Assembly: GCF_000019845.1 (NCBI RefSeq)
Contig: NC_010581.1
Location: 935,501-999,500, forward strand
Direction: 5' to 3'
Source: Beijerinckia indica subsp. indica ATCC 9039
Lineage (GTDB): Bacteria; Pseudomonadota; Alphaproteobacteria; Rhizobiales; Beijerinckiaceae
DNA length: 64,000 nt
The translations under genes and the position numbers were made by a program. Positions 17,456 to 25,588 of this stretch are shown here, one piece after another. Under the pieces are notes generated by a model, which was given only the letters and a program-made list of their open reading frames with translations, did no database searches and had not been told where the DNA came from. The first letter of the stretch is position 1, and each line of letters begins with the position of its first letter.

Positions 17456-20400
17456 GTGACGCAAGACGATGACCACCGCCTCGATGGAGCCGTTCTCCCC
17501 GAAGGGGCAGTTGCGATTATTGGGATTTCCGGCCGTTTTCCAGGCGCTTCCGATGTTGCAGGTTTTTGGCGCAATATCAAAGAGGGGCGGGATTGCATTG
17601 CGCATTTTCGGGACGATGAACTTGATGACACATTTTCTGCGCAAGTGCATGCGGACGCCAATTTCGTAAAGGCGCGGCCGGTCCTCGATAATGTCGATTT
17701 ATTCGATGCTGGTTTTTTCGGCATGCATCCGCGTGAAGCGGCGTTGACAGATCCTCAGCACCGTCTGTTTCTTGAATGTGTATGGGAAGCTTTGGAGGAT
17801 GGCGGCTATGATCCGTCAGCCTATCCTGAGCCGATCGGTATTTTTGCCGGTTGCACCATGAATACTTATTTCCTGAACAATGTCTGCGCTGACCGGGAGG
17901 TGATCGAGGATTTCACCAATAATTTTCAGCTCGGAAATTATTCGATGATGGTCGGGGCCGGCCAGGAGTTTATGGCCACGAAAGTGGCTTATAAGCTTGA
18001 TCTGCGCGGCCCTGCGGTCAATATCGGCACGGCTTGTTCCACCTCGCTGACGGCTGTCGCTCAGGCCTGTCAAAGCCTCCTCTTATATCAAGCTGATATG
18101 ATGTTGGCGGGAGGGTCTTCGATCAGTTTTCCGCAAATGCGCGGTTATCTTTATCAGGAAGGCGGCATGGTCTCGCCGGACGGATATTGCCGTCCTTTCG
18201 ACATCAACGCAGCAGGCACAGTGTTTGGTAGCGGCGTCGGCGTGGTTTTGTTGAAACGGCTCGAAGACGCGGTTGCCGATGGCGATCAGATTTATGCTGT
18301 AATACGGTCCGCCGCTGTCAATAATGATGGGAGCGGAAAGGCTGGCTATACGGCGCCGAGCATCGATGGCCAGGCCGGAGTCATCCTTTCTGCTCATGCG
18401 ACTGCAGGGATTAATGCGCGGTCGATCGGTTATGTGGAATGTCATGGAACTGCGACACCGCTTGGCGACCCGATCGAATTTGAGGGGCTTGTCAAGGCTT
18501 TTCGATTGACGACCGAAGATCGCGGGTTTTGTGCCCTCGGTTCGGCGAAAGCGAATGTTGGCCATCTCGATGCCGCAGCCGGGATTATCGGTCTGATCAA
18601 GGCAGTCATGACCTTGCGCGACAGCACAATACCGCCGCTTCTCCATTTTTCAGCTCCCAATCCGCAAATCGATCTCGCAGACAGTCCCTTTTTTATCAAC
18701 AAGGAAACCTATGCTTGGCCGAAAGGTGACGAACCACGCCGGGCGGGCGTGAGCGCCTTTGGTGTCGGCGGGACCAATGTTCACGTCATCCTTGAGGAAG
18801 CACCTTTACCGGTCCAAAGCCCTGCAACGGTCACGAATGGCGTTTACACTCTGCCTCTGTCCGCCCGGAGTTCACTGGCGCTCGAGCAGATGAAGCTTCG
18901 GCTTGCTGATCATTTGGAATCAGCTCCTGATCTCTCGCTTGATGATGTCGCATATACATTACAGGTTGGGCGGCGTCGGTTCGATCATCGCACGGCCCTT
19001 GTCTGTCACGATCTGTCAGATGCCATAGTGAAATTGCGGGCCAAGGGGGGAACGCTAAAAGAAACGCTTGCTGTCCCAAATCCTTCCTTAGCATTCATGT
19101 TTCCAGGGCAGGGGACCCAATATGCGGGCATGGGCCAGGCTCTCTACGATAGTCAGCCGGGTTTTCGTGAAATCATTGATCAGGGCGCGGATTTTCTCGC
19201 TCCCCTTCTCGGTGCTGATCTCCGTGATGTGCTTTATGGATCTCGACCCGCGGATGAGGAAGATCCGCATCCGATCCGCTCGACGTTGTTTGCCCAACCG
19301 GCGCTTTTCCTTGTTCAATATGCAACGGCTCATCTCTTCACAGGCTATGGCTTCCAACCCAATGTGATGATTGGCCATAGTATTGGTGAATTCGTAGCCG
19401 CGACTCTTGCGTCGGTTTTGACATTCGAGGAGGCGCTCGGGTTTATCGCGGAACGGGCGCGCCTGATGCAAAGCATGCCCACCGGCGCCATGCTGAGTGT
19501 GCGATTGCCGGAAATGGATTTGAAGGCGATTCTGCCGCGCGAACTTGATATAGCCGCGGTGAATGCACCGGAGCTTTGTGTCGTTTCTGGTCCTACTGCA
19601 GAAATCGATGCTTTTGCCACGCTGCTGGCGCAACGGGATATTGTTGCGCGACAACTCCACACATCGCATGCGTTTCATTCCCGCATGATGGACCCGGTCG
19701 TGGCGTCCCTGAAAGACACTGCGTCACGCATACACTTTCAAGAACCTAAGATCGCCTATGTGTCTTGTATCAGTGGGCAATGGATAACCACTGAAGACGT
19801 GACATCACCCCTATACTGGGCGGAGCATTGCCGGCGTACGGTCCGTTTTGCCGATGCTCTCCAGACAATGCGGGAGAGAGGCAATCCGGTTTTGCTTGAA
19901 GTGGGTACGGGCCAAACCTTGACCACGCTCGCCAATCAAGCTGCCGCCAAGCGGAAAAAGGAAGAGCAGGATCAAAAAGGGACGCTTCTTCGCGGTGCTA
20001 TCTCTTCGTTGCCAGACGCATCGCGCGGTGTCGATGATGTGACGGCATTGTCCGAAGCCGTCGCCAAACTGTGGATGGAAGGGTGCGAACCCGATTGGGC
20101 CTCGGTGAATGCTGGGCCTTGCCGGCGCGTGTCTTTGCCGACTTATCCATTTGAACGCAAAAGCCATTGGATTAAGGCGCCACAATCTCAGTATAGGATG
20201 CACGAAGGTCTGCCACCGGTGGTTGAAGAGCAAGGGGTTGAGCCTTCCGGATACCCCCTTTCTTCCTATCCTTTACAATCTCATATTCCGATAAATACTG
20301 ATTTTATGCCTTCTCAGAATATTTTGAAGAGTTCCACGGAGCCGACGATGAATATGGTGACTAATCCGCGCGCTGACGGCACCTCGCGCATTCATCGTCT

Positions 20401-23400
20401 TACCGATAAGATCGTTGAAATTTTTGACGCCCTTTCCGGGGATCAGATCGGCGAGACTGATTATGGCACGAGCTTTCTCGAGCTTGGTTATGATAGTCTG
20501 TTTTTGGCGCAAGTCGCGACGCAAGTGCAGAAAACCTTCGGTATCAAGGTCACATTCCGGCAATTGCTGAATGATTTCCCTACCGTTCAAAGCCTTGTCG
20601 CGCATCTTGATGAGATTGTGCCTCCTGATCCCGTCGTTGAGCAGATAGCCCCTCGTCCCATTCTTGCTGCGACCTCGGTGGCTCCAATGAGTCCATCTCC
20701 CATACCTTTGCAGACGGAGAGCGTGCAGACTCCCGCGGGTCTTGAAGGTCTGTTCCGGGAGCAATTGCATGCGATGCAATTGCTGTTGTCGCAGCAATTG
20801 CAGGTCTTGCAAGGGGGAACGGCGAGCGGGCTCGGCGTAGCCGGGCCAAATGTTTCTGCGAATGTTTCTTTGGCCCCTGCGGGCTCCTCCATTCCTTCAG
20901 TCTCCCCAAAAGCTGCGTCGAAAGCGTCAAAGGATGACAAAGTCAGTGAGGAAGGCGAGACATCTGCGCGCTTCAAAATCTACCGTCCTGGGACGACGAC
21001 ACATTCCGACGATCTGACTCCGACACAAAAAGCTTTCATTGACGATCTCGTCAAACGCTATTCGGCCCGTTCACACGGTTCGAAGGACATGACGCAGGCC
21101 TATCGTCCGGTCCTTGCCGATCCTCGCGCCGCCAACGGCTTTCGGCAGGAATGGAAGGAAATGGTCTATCCGGTCGTTTGCGCCCGTTCCAAGGGTTCAA
21201 AGATCTGGGATGTCGATGGCAACGAATATGTCGATCTCGTCAATGGCTTTGGCCAGACGGCTTTCGGTCACGCGCCTGATTTCGTGCTCGATGCGGTCAG
21301 CGAGCAGATGAAACTTGGTTTCGCGATTGGTCCTCAGACACCGCTGGCCGGCGAAGTGGCAACGCTGTTTACGGAAATGACCGGCAATGAACGCGTCACT
21401 TTCTGTAATACCGGTTCCGAAGCGGTCATGGCGGCGATGCGTGTCGCGCGCGCTGTGACGGGACGCGATCGGGTCGTCGTTTTTAACGGCGCCTACCATG
21501 GTCAATTCGACGAGGTTCTGGTCAAAGGTGCGAGCCGGAATGCGTCGCCGCGCGCCTTGCCTGTCGCTGCGGGCATTCCACGAGGCTCCGTCGAGAATAT
21601 GGTCGTCTTGCCTTATGCGACGCCGGAAAGTCTCGAATGGATCCGGCAGAATGCGGATGATCTCGCGGCGGTGGTCATCGAGACCGTGCAGAGCCGTCAT
21701 CCCGCCTTCCAGCCCAAGGCCTTCATCGAGGAAATTCGTGCAATTACCGAAAAATCGGGAACGGCGCTGGTCTTCGATGAGGTTGTGACCGGATTCCGCG
21801 TTCACCCCGGCGGAATGCAAGCCCTCTTTGGTATTCGTGCCGATATGGCGACCTATGGCAAAGTCGTCGGCGGCGGCATGCCGATCGGAGTCCTCGCTGG
21901 TAAATCCCGGTTCATGGATGCGCTCGATGGAGGGCAATGGCGCTACGGCGACGATTCCTTCCCTGAAGTCGCGCCGACCTTTTTCGCTGGTACTTTCGTG
22001 CGCCACCCGCTGGTTTTGGCCGCCGCCAAAGCCGTCCTCTTGCATCTCAAGGCGGCGGGTCCGCAGTTACAGGAAAATCTGACGGCGCGTACAGCCAACC
22101 TTGTGGCTCGCATGAATGCCGAACTTGAACGGCGCGGGATCGCCACGCGGGTCGAAACATTCAGCAGCTTCTTCTACATGAATTTCAGCTCGGAAGACCA
22201 TCTGGCCACGCTGCTATTCATTCATATGCGGCTCCTTGGCGTTCATATTCTTGATGGCTTCCCCGGCTTCCTGACAACAACCCATAGCGACGCCGACATC
22301 GAACATATTTTCACGACTTTCTGCGCGAGCCTGGAAGCTGTGCAGAAGGCGGGTATTCTGGTTGGTTCCAGCGCGAAGCCTGCGGTGGCTCTGTCACCGG
22401 CCTTATCGGCGCCCGCTTTGCCGGCCGACGTGCCGTTGACGGAACCGCAAAAAGAGATCTGGCTGGCTGCTCAGTTAGGCGATGCAGCATCCTGCTCCTT
22501 CAATGAATCGGTCAGTCTCGATTTCAAAGGGCCTCTGAACGAGAAAGCTTTGGCGCTATCGCTGGACGATGTCATTGCTCGTCATGAGGCTTTGCGCGGC
22601 TCCTTTGGCAAGACCGGTGAAAATCTGCATATAGCGCCGCAGCTTGTGATCCCCCTCCAGCATCTGGATTTCAGCGCACAGCCGGACCCTGTGTCGGCTT
22701 TGCATGATTGGATTGACGAGGATGCGCATACGCCTTTCGACCTTGCGGAAGGTCCCCTGGTTCGTACTGGCCTGATCAAGCTTGCGGCCGAGCATCATGT
22801 CTTGGTTTTCACGGCTCATCACATCATTTGCGATGGCTGGTCAGCGAATGTGATCATCAATGATCTCGCGGCCTTTTATGCGGCGCGCAGTGAAGGTCTG
22901 GATGTGGGTTTGCCCGCTGCCATGCCCTTCAGACGCTATGCCTTGAATGAAGCTGCGAAGAGAGAAGGGTCGGCTGCAACCGAGGCCTATTGGCTTGATC
23001 AATATAAAACCATTCCCGAAGCGTTGGATCTCCCATTCGACCGGCCGCGTCCGGCGCAGAAGTCGTTCAGGGGCGCGACTTATAGCGATACGATCGAGGA
23101 AAGCATCTATCGGGGTGTGCGGCAGGCTGGTGCCAAACAAGGCTGCACTTTGTTCACGACGCTTTTCGCCGCGTTCCAAATTTTGATCGGCAAACTGACC
23201 GACCACAGTGAAATTGTGATCGGTGTCCCAACTGCCGGGCAAAGCTTGCTGGATGATGAAATCCTTGTCGGGCATTGCGTGAATTTCCTGCCGATCCGTG
23301 ACTCACTCGATTATGGCAAGACTATTGCCGATCATTTGCAAAATGTTCGGCGTGTCACGGGAGAGGCGTTCGATCATCAGGATTTCACTTTCGGCACCCT

Positions 23401-25588
23401 GGTCAGGAAGCTCAACCTGCGTCGCGACCCGCGGCGTCTGCCACTGACCTCGATTCAATTCAATGTGGAAAAGCTCGGCGAAAACGCGAATTTTCCCGGT
23501 CTTTCCACCAATATGTCACCGAATGCCAAAGCCTTCGTCAATTTCGATCTCTTCATGAATGTCATCGAATCCGACAAAGGATTACGGATCGATTGTGACT
23601 ACAGCACTGATCTCTTCGATGAAGCGACAATCGCGCGTTGGGTTGGCTATTTCCGGACGCTGCTTGTGTCCATGACGCGTGATCTGACGCAAACGCTCGC
23701 CAAGGTCTCGCTGCTCTCGTTGGAGGAGCGCAACTGGCTCGTGACGACCTTGAACGAGACCAGGGCCGAACCTGATTTACGTCCAGTTCCCGAGTTGATT
23801 GCCACCCAGGTGGCAAAGACGCCAGACGCGGTCGCCGCTGTTTTCAACAATGTTGCGCTGACCTATCGGGAACTTGATGAAAGGGTGAACCAGCTCGCGG
23901 GGATTGTACGCGCCCAAGTGCCAGGTGAGGGCCGCCGCATCGGTCTCGCCGTTGAGCGGTCACTCGATATGTTGGTGGCTTTGATTGCGATCATGAAAGC
24001 GGGTCATGCTTATGTGCCTCTCGATCCGCATCATCCGGCCGCGCGTCTCCAGCTGATCCTGGATAAAGCCGATGTATCCGCACTGATCTGCGAAAACGAT
24101 CACATTGCGACGCTTGCGGGATCCTTACCCGTGATACGTCTTGACGCTTCTCGCGGACCTTCAGTCATGGATGCGAACCTGCCGCCAGTGAATGTGGATT
24201 CGAGCTGCTATATCCTGTTCACTTCTGGCTCCACGGGTACACCGAAGGGCGTTGAAGTCACGCATCGCTCGCTGGCCAATCTGGTCTGGTCGATGGTCGC
24301 GGCTCCTGGCTTCAAAGCGGGTGATGTGATCGTTGCCGCCACCACGATTTCCTTTGATATTGCGGCTTTTGAACTCTATGTGCCGTTGATCGTCGGTGGC
24401 ACCGTCGTCATCGCGAGCCGTGATGACATCAAAGGTGGCTTCGGATTTGTGTCTCTCGTCGAAAAGACGCACGCAACGGTCATTCAGGCGACACCGACCT
24501 TGGCGCGGATGCTGCTGGAAGCAGGACTGACGCCACGTTCCGATTTGAAGGTGCTGTGCGGAGGTGAAGCCTTGCCGCGCGACCTTGCGAATGCGCTTCT
24601 TGAAAATCAAGGCGAGCTTTGGAACGGTTATGGACCGACCGAAGCGACGGTTTATGCGTCGACGGGCAGAATCTTCCCTGGGACGGGACCGGTTTCCATT
24701 GGTGAGCCTGTCTATAATACGCAATTGCACGTTCTGGATAGTCATCGGGAGCTCGTGCCCGTCGGGGTCACAGGCCAATTGTATATTGGAGGCATGGGAC
24801 TAGCGCGGGGTTATTTTCAGCGTCCAGAACTAGACGCCGAGGCCTTCTCGGTCTTCGCGGTGGGCGATGGTGCGCCGCAGCGCTACTACCGCACGGGCGA
24901 TGCCGTGCGCCGCTTGCCGGATGGAAGCATTGAATATCTCGGACGTCTCGATCAGCAGATCAAGTTGCGGGGATATCGTATCGAATTGGGTGAAATCGAG
25001 AGTGTCATGCGGCAATCTCCTGGTGTCCAGGATTGTGCCGTGGCCGTCTATACACCAAAGGATGGTTTGCCGCGTCTCGTCGGTTATTATGTGCCGACTG
25101 TTGATCAGCAGAAGGTTCCGACGTCAGAGTTGACCGCTTATGCGGGGGGCCACCTTCCGGACTATATGGTGCCGAGCCTATGGATTGCGATCGAGAAATT
25201 TCCGCTGACGCCGAGCGGTAAACTCGATCGAAAGGCCTTGCCCCAACCCGAAGCCGGCACTTACACGGAAAACCGGGTGATCACACCTCCGACGACGCCA
25301 CTCGAAACGCAACTCGTCGCGATTTGGAAGGCAATCCTCAAGGATGAAGAGATTGGCATTCACGATAATATCTTTGCCTTGGGTGCCGACTCCATTCGAA
25401 TTTTCCGCATCGCCGTGCGTATGCGTGAGGAGAACATCAATCTCTCGGCGGCCGATCTGATGCAGCATCCGACGATTGCGGAACTGGCGGAAGTCGCGGC
25501 TCACACGACAGTGAGTGGGAAACCGAAATCTCCCTCTTTGGCAAGTTTCAGGCGTGGAAATAATAATACCGCTGGAGCTGCTCGATGA
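17456..25588 (+). CDS. Hybrid PKS/NRPS: KS-AT-ACP-aminotransferase-C-A-PCP
   Basis: 2710-residue megasynthase. Ketosynthase (about 18-440) has C194 in TACSTS, H330 and H370. Acyltransferase (about 545-860) has S642 in GHSIGE and HAFH at 738-741, the malonyl-CoA signature. ACP serine is S1014 (LGYDSL). A PLP aminotransferase of the glutamate-semialdehyde type (about 1190-1610) has D1441 and the Schiff-base K1469. The condensation domain has an intact HHIICDG (H1788, H1789, D1793). The adenylation domain (about 2110-2590) gives a by-eye code D-I-F-Q-L-G-G-V-Y-K, nearest to glycine codes. PCP serine is S2646. There is no KR, DH, ER or MT, so the beta-keto group should be transaminated to a beta-amine. 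GTG start with GGAGG 7 nt upstream; stop overlaps the next ATG. Layout resembles McyE and iturin-type synthases. Confidence 0.97.
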   Translation: MTQDDDHRLDGAVLPEGAVAIIGISGRFPGASDVAGFWRNIKEGRDCIAHFRDDELDDTFSAQVHADANFVKARPVLDNVDLFDAGFFGMHPREAALTDPQHRLFLECVWEALEDGGYDPSAYPEPIGIFAGCTMNTYFLNNVCADREVIEDFTNNFQLGNYSMMVGAGQEFMATKVAYKLDLRGPAVNIGTACSTSLTAVAQACQSLLLYQADMMLAGGSSISFPQMRGYLYQEGGMVSPDGYCRPFDINAAGTVFGSGVGVVLLKRLEDAVADGDQIYAVIRSAAVNNDGSGKAGYTAPSIDGQAGVILSAHATAGINARSIGYVECHGTATPLGDPIEFEGLVKAFRLTTEDRGFCALGSAKANVGHLDAAAGIIGLIKAVMTLRDSTIPPLLHFSAPNPQIDLADSPFFINKETYAWPKGDEPRRAGVSAFGVGGTNVHVILEEAPLPVQSPATVTNGVYTLPLSARSSLALEQMKLRLADHLESAPDLSLDDVAYTLQVGRRRFDHRTALVCHDLSDAIVKLRAKGGTLKETLAVPNPSLAFMFPGQGTQYAGMGQALYDSQPGFREIIDQGADFLAPLLGADLRDVLYGSRPADEEDPHPIRSTLFAQPALFLVQYATAHLFTGYGFQPNVMIGHSIGEFVAATLASVLTFEEALGFIAERARLMQSMPTGAMLSVRLPEMDLKAILPRELDIAAVNAPELCVVSGPTAEIDAFATLLAQRDIVARQLHTSHAFHSRMMDPVVASLKDTASRIHFQEPKIAYVSCISGQWITTEDVTSPLYWAEHCRRTVRFADALQTMRERGNPVLLEVGTGQTLTTLANQAAAKRKKEEQDQKGTLLRGAISSLPDASRGVDDVTALSEAVAKLWMEGCEPDWASVNAGPCRRVSLPTYPFERKSHWIKAPQSQYRMHEGLPPVVEEQGVEPSGYPLSSYPLQSHIPINTDFMPSQNILKSSTEPTMNMVTNPRADGTSRIHRLTDKIVEIFDALSGDQIGETDYGTSFLELGYDSLFLAQVATQVQKTFGIKVTFRQLLNDFPTVQSLVAHLDEIVPPDPVVEQIAPRPILAATSVAPMSPSPIPLQTESVQTPAGLEGLFREQLHAMQLLLSQQLQVLQGGTASGLGVAGPNVSANVSLAPAGSSIPSVSPKAASKASKDDKVSEEGETSARFKIYRPGTTTHSDDLTPTQKAFIDDLVKRYSARSHGSKDMTQAYRPVLADPRAANGFRQEWKEMVYPVVCARSKGSKIWDVDGNEYVDLVNGFGQTAFGHAPDFVLDAVSEQMKLGFAIGPQTPLAGEVATLFTEMTGNERVTFCNTGSEAVMAAMRVARAVTGRDRVVVFNGAYHGQFDEVLVKGASRNASPRALPVAAGIPRGSVENMVVLPYATPESLEWIRQNADDLAAVVIETVQSRHPAFQPKAFIEEIRAITEKSGTALVFDEVVTGFRVHPGGMQALFGIRADMATYGKVVGGGMPIGVLAGKSRFMDALDGGQWRYGDDSFPEVAPTFFAGTFVRHPLVLAAAKAVLLHLKAAGPQLQENLTARTANLVARMNAELERRGIATRVETFSSFFYMNFSSEDHLATLLFIHMRLLGVHILDGFPGFLTTTHSDADIEHIFTTFCASLEAVQKAGILVGSSAKPAVALSPALSAPALPADVPLTEPQKEIWLAAQLGDAASCSFNESVSLDFKGPLNEKALALSLDDVIARHEALRGSFGKTGENLHIAPQLVIPLQHLDFSAQPDPVSALHDWIDEDAHTPFDLAEGPLVRTGLIKLAAEHHVLVFTAHHIICDGWSANVIINDLAAFYAARSEGLDVGLPAAMPFRRYALNEAAKREGSAATEAYWLDQYKTIPEALDLPFDRPRPAQKSFRGATYSDTIEESIYRGVRQAGAKQGCTLFTTLFAAFQILIGKLTDHSEIVIGVPTAGQSLLDDEILVGHCVNFLPIRDSLDYGKTIADHLQNVRRVTGEAFDHQDFTFGTLVRKLNLRRDPRRLPLTSIQFNVEKLGENANFPGLSTNMSPNAKAFVNFDLFMNVIESDKGLRIDCDYSTDLFDEATIARWVGYFRTLLVSMTRDLTQTLAKVSLLSLEERNWLVTTLNETRAEPDLRPVPELIATQVAKTPDAVAAVFNNVALTYRELDERVNQLAGIVRAQVPGEGRRIGLAVERSLDMLVALIAIMKAGHAYVPLDPHHPAARLQLILDKADVSALICENDHIATLAGSLPVIRLDASRGPSVMDANLPPVNVDSSCYILFTSGSTGTPKGVEVTHRSLANLVWSMVAAPGFKAGDVIVAATTISFDIAAFELYVPLIVGGTVVIASRDDIKGGFGFVSLVEKTHATVIQATPTLARMLLEAGLTPRSDLKVLCGGEALPRDLANALLENQGELWNGYGPTEATVYASTGRIFPGTGPVSIGEPVYNTQLHVLDSHRELVPVGVTGQLYIGGMGLARGYFQRPELDAEAFSVFAVGDGAPQRYYRTGDAVRRLPDGSIEYLGRLDQQIKLRGYRIELGEIESVMRQSPGVQDCAVAVYTPKDGLPRLVGYYVPTVDQQKVPTSELTAYAGGHLPDYMVPSLWIAIEKFPLTPSGKLDRKALPQPEAGTYTENRVITPPTTPLETQLVAIWKAILKDEEIGIHDNIFALGADSIRIFRIAVRMREENINLSAADLMQHPTIAELAEVAAHTTVSGKPKSPSLASFRRGNNNTAGAAR

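Noticed and set aside
20981..22340. Separate aminotransferase gene
   Set aside because: The glutamate-semialdehyde-type aminotransferase is in frame with the PKS and NRPS domains on both sides; no stop or start separates it.
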